Below are positions 1-6,365 of a stretch of 19,181 bases of DNA, one piece after another. The notes under the pieces were generated by a model. The model did no database searches. It had not been told where the DNA came from and was given only the letters and a program-made list of their open reading frames with translations. Both the position numbers and the translations under genes were made by a program. Positions within the stretch are counted from its first letter, which is position 1. Every line of letters begins with the position of its first letter. The DNA is taken from positions 1 to 19,181 of the forward strand of contig JBBRMQ010000059.1 in assembly GCA_038230775.1 (NCBI GenBank). The letters run 5' to 3'. The stretch comes from JBBRMQ01 sp038230775. GTDB taxonomy: Bacteria > Acidobacteriota > Thermoanaerobaculia > Gp7-AA8.

Positions 1-20
1 CGAGGGCGGATGAGGGGCTG
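1..20. repeat. Tail of a palindromic repeat (family B)
   Basis: Positions 6-20 read GCGGATGAGGGGCTG, which recurs exactly at 9265-9279 as the end of a palindromic repeat unit. The window therefore opens inside the last part of another copy, placed just after the 3' end of the first amidase. The rest of the unit lies outside the window. Confidence 0.6.
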
Positions 21-38
21 CACTTGTGCACAGCATCG

Positions 39-1592
39 CTAAGTCTTGAGCGTGTTCAGGAAACGCGGCTTCTCGCGGCCTTTCGCCGCCTGCTCGAATG
101 CGTATGCGAATCGGATGAGCGCGGGCTCGGCCCATGCGCCGGCGAAAAACGACAGGCCCACGGGCAGCCCGAAGACGAGGCCCGCGGGCACCGTGATGTG
201 CGGATAGCCCGCGACCGCAGACGCCGTCGAATAGCCACCGGTGAAGTGATCGCCGTTGACGAGGTCCGTCGCCCAGACCGGGCCGCCGGTCGGTGCGATG
301 ATCGCGTCGAGCCTGTGCTTCTTGATCACCGCGTCGATGCCTTCGGCGCGCGACATCCGGTGATTCTTCGCCAGGGCCTTCCTGTACGCCTCGCTGGTCA
401 GCGGACCTTTCTTCTGCGCGCGCTCGAACAGCTCCTGACCAAAGTACGGCATCTCCCGATCGCGATGATCTAAGTTGAACTTGATGAGGTCCGCCAGAGT
501 GCGCGATTTCACCGCCGGCGACAGCCGGGCGAGATACTTGTTGAGATCCGTCTTGAACTCGTAGAGCAGCACGTCGAGCTCGCTGTCGTCGTACTTGCCG
601 CTGGTGGTCATGTCGGCAGGGTCGACGATCGTCGCGCCGAGCTGCCGGATCACGTCGACCGACTTCTTCATCAGCGCGTCGGTCGCATCGTTGAACCCGA
701 AGTACTTGCGCGCGATGCCGATCCGCGCGCCCTTCAGTCCGTCGCCATCGAGCGACTTCGTGTAGTCGATGCCTTTCGTCCCGAGCACGCCTAACAGAAT
801 CGCGGCATCCGTGACCGTGCGGCACATCGGCCCCGCGGTGTCCTGACTGTGCGCGATCGGGATGATGCCATCGCCCGGAATCAGGCCCAACGTCGGCTTG
901 ATGCCGACGAGCCCCGATGCGGACGATGGACAGACGACCGAGCCGTCGGTTTCGGTTCCGACTCCGACGGCCGCCAGGCTTGCGGCGATGCCGGCCCCCG
1001 TACCGCTGCTCGACCCGCATGCATTCCGATCGAGGATGTACGGATTGAGCGTCAATCCTCCACGACCGCTCCAGCCGCTCGTTGCATGCGTCGATCGGAA
1101 GTTCGCCCATTCGCTGAGATTCGTCTTGCCGAGAATCACCGCGCCCGCCTCGCGCAGCCGTTGCGCGACGAACGAGTCGCGCGCCGCGATGTTCTCCTCC
1201 AGCGCCAGCGAGCCGGCGGTGGTGTGCATGCGATCGGCAGTGTCGATGTTGTCCTTGATCAATACCGGAATGCCATGCAGGGGACCGCGCAGCGTTTTTT
1301 CCTGGTCGAGCCGCGACGCGATGTCGAGCGCATCGGGATTCAGCTCGATGACGGCGTTGATCGCGGGCCCGCGTTTGTCGATGGCATCGATGCGCGCGAG
1401 GTACGCTTCCGTCAGCGCGCGCGAGGTGAAACGCCCGTTGCGAAGTCCGTCCTGCAATTCACCAAGTGTGATTTCCTCCAGGTCGAACGGCGCCGGCGCG
1501 GCACTCGACGGCTGGAGTTGGCCTAACAGCGGAAAGGCCGCCGCGCCCAGCCCCGCGATCTCGATGAAGTGGCGTCGATTCAGCGTCGTCAT
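39..1592 (-). CDS. Tat-exported amidase (amidase signature family)
   Basis: This 517-residue protein is an amidase-signature hydrolase, a family that cleaves amide bonds with a Ser-cisSer-Lys triad. The triad is visible: Lys113 in IPVLIKDN, the serine cluster GSSSG at 193-197, and the nucleophile Ser218 in TETDGSVV, followed by GLVGIKPT. The N-terminus has twin arginines (NRRHFIEIAG, residues 5-14), a hydrophobic stretch and an Ala-rich cleavage region near 30-35, so export by the Tat system is likely. I chose the start at 1592 because it places NRRHF close to the N-terminus and lies 7 bases after a -10-like CATAAT. An ATG nine bases upstream (1601) is the alternative. The signal peptide and the absence of gatB/gatC neighbours argue against GatA. 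The substrate is unknown. A second, Sec-exported amidase lies at 12754-14424. Confidence 0.9.
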   Translation of the reverse strand: MTTLNRRHFIEIAGLGAAAFPLLGQLQPSSAAPAPFDLEEITLGELQDGLRNGRFTSRALTEAYLARIDAIDKRGPAINAVIELNPDALDIASRLDQEKTLRGPLHGIPVLIKDNIDTADRMHTTAGSLALEENIAARDSFVAQRLREAGAVILGKTNLSEWANFRSTHATSGWSGRGGLTLNPYILDRNACGSSSGTGAGIAASLAAVGVGTETDGSVVCPSSASGLVGIKPTLGLIPGDGIIPIAHSQDTAGPMCRTVTDAAILLGVLGTKGIDYTKSLDGDGLKGARIGIARKYFGFNDATDALMKKSVDVIRQLGATIVDPADMTTSGKYDDSELDVLLYEFKTDLNKYLARLSPAVKSRTLADLIKFNLDHRDREMPYFGQELFERAQKKGPLTSEAYRKALAKNHRMSRAEGIDAVIKKHRLDAIIAPTGGPVWATDLVNGDHFTGGYSTASAVAGYPHITVPAGLVFGLPVGLSFFAGAWAEPALIRFAYAFEQAAKGREKPRFLNTLKT

Positions 1593-1599
1593 GGCGCGC

Positions 1600-1605
1600 A
1601 TTATG
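1600..1605 (-). promoter_or_regulatory. Putative -10 hexamer for the Tat amidase
   Basis: On the minus strand CATAAT lies 7 bases before the ATG at 1592. It matches TATAAT at five of six positions. With this spacing transcription would begin at or next to the start codon, giving a leaderless mRNA. No Shine-Dalgarno sequence is seen. This is inference from spacing. Confidence 0.35.
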
Positions 1606-1611
1606 ACGATT

Positions 1612-1667
1612 CTGTGTGTGGGCCGGCTTGAGCCGGCCTTGACCGGCTGAAGCCGGTCCTCACACAG
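1612..1667. repeat. Palindromic repeat, family A (double hairpin)
   Basis: A 56-base unit bounded by CTGTGTG and CACACAG contains two hairpins, GGCCGGCTTGAGCCGGCC and GACCGGCTGAAGCCGGTC. It starts 6 bases after the stop codon of the GAF-PAS kinase (minus strand), so in RNA it could end that transcript or protect its 3' end. Related units lie at 5624-5677, 14438-14492, 16138-16162 and 17231-17284. Confidence 0.85.
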
Positions 1668-1673
1668 AGACCT

Positions 1674-3689
1674 CTATGCCTCAACCGCCTCAACCGCCGG
1701 CAGCCGCACCACGAACGTCGCTCCCCGGCCTTGACCTTCGCTCTCCGCGCGGACGTCGCCGCCGTGCATCTCGACGAGGTGCCGGACGATCGTGAGGCCG
1801 AGACCGAGGCCTCCGAGCTCCGCGTTGTGCGCCTGCAGGCCGCGCTCGAACACGCGCGGCAGTAACTCGGGACCGATGCCGCGGCCGGTGTCCTTCACAC
1901 GGATGGAGACTACGCCGTCCGCGCGATCCGCGGCGACTTCAACCAGGCCGCCCGCCGGCGTGAATTTCACCGCGTTCGAGAGGAGGTTGCCGAAGATCTG
2001 CCGCAGGCGTGCGCGATCGCCGTCGACGACCGCGCCGTCGGACAGATTCTCGCGCAGCCTGATCCCCTTCGTCGCCGCGGCCGGTTGCGCGGCGCGCACT
2101 GCTTCCCCGACGACCTCACTCACGCGCAGCGGCTCTTTAGCCAGATGGATCTTTCCCGTCGCGATGCGCGACACATCGAGGAGGTCGTCCACCAGCTGCG
2201 CCTGCAGAGCGGCGCTGCTCTCGATCATCTGCGCCGCCTCGATCACGTCCGGATTGTCCCCCACGTCCATGCGCAAAATGCGCGACCAGCCGATGATCGA
2301 CGTCATCGGAGTACGCAGCTCGTGCGACACCGCGGCAAAGAACGCGTCCTTCGCCGCGTTCGCGGCCTTGGCCTCCTCGAAGAGACGCGCGTTCTCGATC
2401 TCGACCCGGCGCTGCTCGTCGACGTCGTAGAAAGCCACGATGCCTCCGATGATCTCTCCGCCGCCGTCGAGGACCGGCGCTCCATGAATGCGAATCCAGA
2501 CCCTGCGACCGTCCGGCGGTTCGTATTGAACGTCTTCACCGCGCACGATCTCGCCGCGCAACGCACGCGCGAGCGGCCACTCTTCCGGGGCGATCTGCGA
2601 TCCATCGCGCCGGTAGCCAGACCACTGTCCGTACGCCGCGACTTCGGGAGTCGCGACCAGGACGTGGCCCAATATCAACTCCGCCTGGCGATTGCCCATG
2701 ATCACCTTGCCGGACGGCGCCTCCGCCACCAGCACGCCGGCAGGAACCTGCTCGAGCACCGTCTTCAGCCGGCTCTGTTCTTCCTTCAGCGCCGATGCGA
2801 CCTCATCGAGGGCAGTCATGTCGTGGAAGGTGACGACACCGGCGACGATTGCGCCCGAAGCATCGCGTACCGGGCTGGCGCTGACGCTCAGGACCAGGCG
2901 CTGGCCGTCTTCACGTTGCAGAATGATCTTTTCGTTGTGGATCGTCTCGCCGTCTCGAATCGAACGAGTGAGCGGCCACTGATCGCGGTCGTACACCGAT
3001 CCGTCGCTGCGATAACCGCGTCCCGAGGCCGCCGTGCGCAGATCGGTCAAAGTGCGGCCGGTAATCTGCGCCGCCAGTTCGTTGCTCAGAATGACGCGCC
3101 CTTCGGTATCGCAAATCATGACGCCCGCCGGCATCTGGCGCAGCGTGATGTCGAACAGACTTCGTTCGCGCTGCACGATTTCAATGGCGCTACGGAGCTC
3201 GATCTCGCGAAGCGTGGATGCCGCGAGCTCCTGCATCACCTCCACATCGAGCGCGCTCCACGTCCGCGGCTTGAAGTCGATGGCACAGAACGATCCCAGC
3301 GCCTGTCCAGCCGAGTTGATGAGCGGAATGCCGAGGTACGCGCGGACGCCGAGGGAGTGCACGGTGGGGATGTCTTTGTAAATCGGATGCTCGATCGCGT
3401 TCTCGATGATGAGCGGACCCTTCGACACCATCGCGTAGTGACAGAACGTCGTGCCCTCCACCTGACGCTCCGACGCCAGCGGTTCCGGAAGGCCGAAACA
3501 CGACTTGTAAAAGTCGCGTGTGTCGTCGACGAGGGAGATGAACGTCACCGGAGCGCCGGTCAGCTTCGCGGCGAGCCGCGTGAGTCGATCGAAGGATTCC
3601 TCTGTCGGACTGTCGAGGATTCCCGTGCTGCGGACTGCGTCAAGGCGTTGAGGATCGAGCCGGGCGTGCTCAATCGAGGTATCGGTCAT
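1674..3689 (-). CDS. Soluble GAF-PAS-PAS sensor histidine kinase
   Basis: This 671-residue protein is a sensor kinase that autophosphorylates on histidine and passes the phosphate to a response regulator. Domains in order: GAF about 25-165; two PAS domains about 178-293 and 308-425; a short helical linker; HisKA with the H-box SHELRTP (His456); and HATPase_c about 555-665 with N-box NLLSNAVKF (Asn572), DTGRGIG and GLGLGL. There is no signal peptide, membrane segment or receiver domain, so it is cytoplasmic and senses through GAF/PAS. Both PAS domains carry a GYRxDGS..WPL.R..GE block, which points to internal duplication. The frame stays open upstream to 4109 but there runs antisense to the alcohol dehydrogenase. 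The ATG at 3689 leaves a 51-base gap to that divergent gene, and the ATG at 3728 is an alternative. No cognate regulator is adjacent. Confidence 0.9.
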   Translation of the reverse strand: MTDTSIEHARLDPQRLDAVRSTGILDSPTEESFDRLTRLAAKLTGAPVTFISLVDDTRDFYKSCFGLPEPLASERQVEGTTFCHYAMVSKGPLIIENAIEHPIYKDIPTVHSLGVRAYLGIPLINSAGQALGSFCAIDFKPRTWSALDVEVMQELAASTLREIELRSAIEIVQRERSLFDITLRQMPAGVMICDTEGRVILSNELAAQITGRTLTDLRTAASGRGYRSDGSVYDRDQWPLTRSIRDGETIHNEKIILQREDGQRLVLSVSASPVRDASGAIVAGVVTFHDMTALDEVASALKEEQSRLKTVLEQVPAGVLVAEAPSGKVIMGNRQAELILGHVLVATPEVAAYGQWSGYRRDGSQIAPEEWPLARALRGEIVRGEDVQYEPPDGRRVWIRIHGAPVLDGGGEIIGGIVAFYDVDEQRRVEIENARLFEEAKAANAAKDAFFAAVSHELRTPMTSIIGWSRILRMDVGDNPDVIEAAQMIESSAALQAQLVDDLLDVSRIATGKIHLAKEPLRVSEVVGEAVRAAQPAAATKGIRLRENLSDGAVVDGDRARLRQIFGNLLSNAVKFTPAGGLVEVAADRADGVVSIRVKDTGRGIGPELLPRVFERGLQAHNAELGGLGLGLTIVRHLVEMHGGDVRAESEGQGRGATFVVRLPAVEAVEA

Positions 3690-3727
3690 TATGGAAATCA
3701 GGCTCCATACATCCAAGAGCGGTGCCA

Positions 3728-3733
3728 TACCAT
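3728..3733 (+). promoter_or_regulatory. Putative -10 hexamer for the alcohol dehydrogenase
   Basis: TACCAT (TANNNT) lies 7 bases before the ATG at 3741, a spacing that would start transcription at the codon. It overlaps an alternative in-frame ATG at 3732, which would not be transcribed if this is the promoter. No Shine-Dalgarno sequence precedes either ATG. Confidence 0.35.
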
Positions 3734-3740
3734 GTTGTCG

Positions 3741-4631
3741 ATGCGTGCGATTCGCCTGACACGGTACGGTGCCCCGCTCGAAGAGCAGGCGATCCCGGAT
3801 CCGTCGGGAGAGGTTCTCGTTCGCGTTCGCGCGGCCGGGATCTGCCACAGCGACGGCCACTATCGCTACGGCCGCGGGAAGACCTCGCTTCCCGTCACTC
3901 TCGGCCATGAGATCGCGGGAGTGACGGCGGATGGTGAACGCGTCGCGCTTCACTACCTGTTGCCGAACGGAGACATGCTGGGCAAGGAGGCCGACGGCGG
4001 CTACGCGGAGTCGATCGCCGTGCCTCGCGCGAATCTCGTCCGCATTCCGGACGAGGTTTCGTTCGAACAGGCCGCGATCATGATGTGCTCGACGGCGACC
4101 GCCTATCACGCGCTTCGCCTCGCCAACCTGCAGCGCGGCGAATCCGTCGCCATCCTCGGCTTCGGCGGCCTCGGCTTCTCCGCGCTTCAGGTTGCGCGAG
4201 CGCTCGGCGCCGGCGACGTGTTCGTCGCCGAACGATTACCCGAGAAGCTGGCGATTGCCAGACGTTTGGGCGCGATTCCGGAACTGCGCTCCGCTGATGT
4301 CGCGCTCGAGTTTTCCGGAAGCCAGCCGCTCGCGTTGGAGGCTCTCCGGATGTTGAAACCGGGCGGACGATTGATGATCGTCGCGATCAATCTGCGCTCG
4401 ATGCAGTTCGATCCGTACGCGGACGTGCTGACGAAGGAGCGACGCATCATCGGCGTGGCGGATCACACGCATACCGAGTTGGTGGAGCTGATGGACCTCG
4501 CTCAGCGCGGCGAGATCGATCTAACGGGCGCGATCACCCGCCGAGTCCCGTTCGAAGCGGAAGCGATCAACCGGGTGCTCGATGATCTCGATCTTGGTAC
4601 TGCGCATCTGCGCAGCGTGATCGAGTTCTGA
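3741..4631 (+). CDS. Short zinc-dependent alcohol dehydrogenase, no structural zinc lobe
   Basis: This 296-residue medium-chain dehydrogenase/reductase probably oxidises an alcohol or reduces an aldehyde with NAD(P). The catalytic zinc site is visible: Cys35 in GICHSDGH, His56-Glu57 in GHEIAG, and probably Cys116 in MMCSTATAYHAL as third ligand. The Rossmann glycine motif LGFGGLG is at 139-145. The protein is roughly 40-50 residues shorter than usual. The loop that normally holds four cysteines for structural zinc is reduced to a cysteine-free stretch after VALHY (about 72-88), and the region after the Rossmann motif is also shortened. I preferred the start at 3741 because it begins with the typical MRAIRL strand; 3732 adds three residues. 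The gene is divergent from the GAF-PAS kinase and convergent with the quinone oxidoreductase, 19 bases away. The substrate cannot be told. Confidence 0.87.
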   Translation: MRAIRLTRYGAPLEEQAIPDPSGEVLVRVRAAGICHSDGHYRYGRGKTSLPVTLGHEIAGVTADGERVALHYLLPNGDMLGKEADGGYAESIAVPRANLVRIPDEVSFEQAAIMMCSTATAYHALRLANLQRGESVAILGFGGLGFSALQVARALGAGDVFVAERLPEKLAIARRLGAIPELRSADVALEFSGSQPLALEALRMLKPGGRLMIVAINLRSMQFDPYADVLTKERRIIGVADHTHTELVELMDLAQRGEIDLTGAITRRVPFEAEAINRVLDDLDLGTAHLRSVIEF

Positions 4632-4650
4632 AGCAGTTCTGGAGTGCGGC

Positions 4651-5607
4651 CTACGGAATCAGCAAGACCTTCCCCTTCGTCTCGCGCGACTCGAGCAGCT
4701 CATGCGCCTTCCGCGCGTCGCGCAGCGGCAACTCCCGATCGATGCGGAGCTTCAACTTCCCCTCGCGAATCCACGTGAGGACTTCGCCGGCACGCCACAG
4801 AAGCTCATCCCGATCCGCCGTGTAGTGACCGAGGCTGGGGCGAGTGATGAAGGTGCCGTTCTTCGCGAGGCGCATGGGGTCGAACGGCGGAACCGGACCG
4901 CTCGACTGTCCGAAGAGCGCAAGCAGCCCTCGCCTCATGACGCAGTTGAGACTCTTGTCGAACGTCGTCCTGCCAACCGAGTCGTAGACGACGCTCACGC
5001 CTTTGTTGTCCGTGAGGCGCATGACCTCCGCTTCAAAGTCCTCTTCGGTGTAGCGGATAACCTCATCCGCACCATCTTCGCGAGCGATGCGTTCCTTCTC
5101 CGCGGTCGACACGGTTCCGAACACGCGCGCCCCGCGCATCTTCGCCACCTGGACGAGCAAACCTCCGACGCCGCCCGCCGCTGCATGAATCAGGCACGCG
5201 TCATTTTTCTTCAGCGGATAGGTCGACACCGCGAGGAAATGCGCCGTCATGCCTTGCAGCATGGCGGCGGCCGCGGTGCGGGAATCGACGCCGTCCGGAA
5301 CCGGCACCAGCATCGAGGCGGGCACCGCGTGAACCTCCGTGTACGAGCCTCGAGCCATGGCATACGCGACGCGATCGCCTTTCTTGAACTCGCCGGCCGG
5401 CTCCTCGACCACGCCCGCACCTTCGGAGCCTGGCGTGAACGGCGGATCGAGTTTGTAGAGACCCGTGCGGTGATAGACGTCGATGAAGTTCACGCCGATC
5501 GCCTCGAGCCGAACGAGCGCCTCGCCCTCTTTCGGTTTCGGCCGATCGATCTCGACGTACTCCAGCGCCTCGGGACCGCCGTGCTTCCGGACTTGAATCG
5601 CGTGCAT
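4651..5607 (-). CDS. qor: NADPH:quinone oxidoreductase (zinc-free MDR)
   Basis: This 318-residue protein matches the quinone oxidoreductase branch of the medium-chain dehydrogenase/reductase superfamily, which reduces quinones or reactive carbonyls with NADPH and uses no zinc. The hallmark GVNFIDVYHRTGLY is at 38-51, TPGSEGAGVV at 58-67, and the nucleotide-binding AAAGGVGGL at 142-150. The zinc-binding cysteines of alcohol dehydrogenases are absent. Its length is close to the family norm of about 325. The ATG at 5607 begins with the expected MHAIQV strand; TAGAAA lies 6 bases upstream as a weak -10 candidate, and I see no good Shine-Dalgarno sequence. The gene is monocistronic by layout, with a palindromic repeat immediately upstream (5624-5677) and a convergent alcohol dehydrogenase downstream. 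The family is secure; the physiological substrate is not. Confidence 0.92.
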   Translation of the reverse strand: MHAIQVRKHGGPEALEYVEIDRPKPKEGEALVRLEAIGVNFIDVYHRTGLYKLDPPFTPGSEGAGVVEEPAGEFKKGDRVAYAMARGSYTEVHAVPASMLVPVPDGVDSRTAAAAMLQGMTAHFLAVSTYPLKKNDACLIHAAAGGVGGLLVQVAKMRGARVFGTVSTAEKERIAREDGADEVIRYTEEDFEAEVMRLTDNKGVSVVYDSVGRTTFDKSLNCVMRRGLLALFGQSSGPVPPFDPMRLAKNGTFITRPSLGHYTADRDELLWRAGEVLTWIREGKLKLRIDRELPLRDARKAHELLESRETKGKVLLIP

Positions 5608-5623
5608 GACGTGTTTCTATCAT

Positions 5624-5677
5624 GGTGTGAGGACCGGCTTCAGCCGGTCAAGGCCGACTGAAGTCGGCCCACACACC
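5624..5677. repeat. Palindromic repeat, family A, inverted orientation
   Basis: This unit, GGTGTGAGG to ACACACC, is in reverse orientation to the copy at 1612-1667. Its hairpins are GACCGGCTTCAGCCGGTC and GGCCGACTGAAGTCGGCC. It directly abuts the stop codon (5678-5680) of the 40-residue ORF that ends the sortase operon, so it is placed to act as that operon's terminator or 3' stabiliser. It also forms most of the space upstream of the quinone oxidoreductase. Confidence 0.85.
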
Positions 5678-5800
5678 TCATGCCGCAACCGGCAGCGTCG
5701 CCTCGCCCACCTCGTAGATCGAGATGCAGTACCAGATCACCTCATCACCGGTGAATACGATGCCTGCAGCAACAATGGTCCAGTCTCCCTCTTCCCGCAT
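5678..5800 (-). CDS. Small hypothetical protein (40 aa) coupled to the sortase
   Basis: A 40-residue ORF begins 8 bases after the sortase stop codon and ends in TGA. Its protein starts MREEGDWTIVAAGIV and ends EATLPVAA. A GAGGTG Shine-Dalgarno-like sequence (5805-5810) lies 4 bases before the ATG and overlaps the sortase stop, so translation may be coupled. The sequence alternates charged and beta-prone residues (DWTIVAAGIVFTGDEVIWYC), has one cysteine and no clear signal peptide or membrane span. I do not recognise a family. It could be a real accessory peptide of the sortase operon, a decayed remnant, or a chance ORF. The good ribosome site and the repeat sitting exactly at its stop favour a real gene. 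Confidence 0.5.
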   Translation of the reverse strand: MREEGDWTIVAAGIVFTGDEVIWYCISIYEVGEATLPVAA

Positions 5801-5804
5801 ACAT

Positions 5805-5810
5805 CACCTC
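5805..5810 (-). promoter_or_regulatory. Ribosome binding site of the 40-aa ORF
   Basis: GAGGTG on the minus strand lies 4 bases before the ATG at 5800 and shares two bases with the TGA stop of the sortase gene (5809-5811). This is typical of translational coupling and is the main reason for calling the small ORF. Confidence 0.5.
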
Positions 5811-6363
5811 AGACCGCCGTGGCCACGACCACGTAGCGCAGTGGCCCGCCCGGGCGGATCGCGTCGAACGGAAAGCACGTGATCAGCGTGAGGATCCGTC
5901 CACGTGATGGCTCGAGAAGCGAGGTGTCGCTGCTGTTGGTGACGCGGCGCTCGCGAATGCGGTAGCGAATCGAGCGTCCGTCGCGCGTCTGCAGAACGAT
6001 GTCGTCGCCGACGCTCACATCGCGAAGCACGGCGAACTGCGTATCGCGATGCGCGGAGATCGCGCAGTTGCCGATGTCTTCCGGCGCGGCGGTTCCGTCG
6101 ATGTGGCCGGGGCCGAACGCCATCGTCCGCCCGCTCGCGCCCGCAAGCACGATGTAGCTGCGGCGCTGACGCGGAAACGCGATCTTCGCCACCGGCGCCG
6201 TGTCGGCCCAGGCCCACGGTCGCACGTTGCGCTCGCCACGCAGCGTACGTTGCCACGCACGGTTCAGGAGGTACTGCGCGTACTGCGCCTTCGCGTAGAT
6301 GTACACGCCTTTGCCCGAGAGCAGCACGCCGATGGCGAAGAAGAGAATCGCGACGCGTTTCAT
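5809..6363 (-). CDS. Sortase, Gram-negative type (transpeptidase)
   Basis: This 184-residue protein is a sortase, a membrane-anchored cysteine transpeptidase that cuts an LPxT-type sorting signal and joins the substrate to a nucleophile at the cell surface. An uncleaved N-terminal membrane segment spans about 4-24. The catalytic residues are visible: His105 in CAISAHRD, Cys163 in LTLITCFPF, and a basic residue downstream, most likely Arg176 in PLRYVVVA. The length and the vWA-protein partner match the sortase type found as a single copy in Gram-negative bacteria beside one dedicated substrate. It starts 2 bases after the stop codon of that substrate (6366-8276), with GGAG 6 bases before its ATG, so the two are co-transcribed. 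The 40-residue ORF follows 8 bases later. The acceptor nucleophile in such Gram-negative systems is not known to me. Confidence 0.92.
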   Translation of the reverse strand: MKRVAILFFAIGVLLSGKGVYIYAKAQYAQYLLNRAWQRTLRGERNVRPWAWADTAPVAKIAFPRQRRSYIVLAGASGRTMAFGPGHIDGTAAPEDIGNCAISAHRDTQFAVLRDVSVGDDIVLQTRDGRSIRYRIRERRVTNSSDTSLLEPSRGRILTLITCFPFDAIRPGGPLRYVVVATAV

Positions 6364-6365
6364 GG

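Noticed and set aside
39..1592. Possible GatA subunit of the tRNA amidotransferase
   Set aside because: It has a Tat signal peptide and no gatB or gatC nearby; it is a general exported amidase.
2085..3740. Long plus-strand frame continuous with the alcohol dehydrogenase, starting far upstream
   Set aside because: It is antisense to the GAF-PAS kinase and its translation is Arg/His-rich with no domain. The dehydrogenase fold starts at 3741.
3690..4109. N-terminal extension of the GAF-PAS kinase frame
   Set aside because: It runs antisense to the dehydrogenase and has no recognisable domain; the GAF region starts shortly after 3689.
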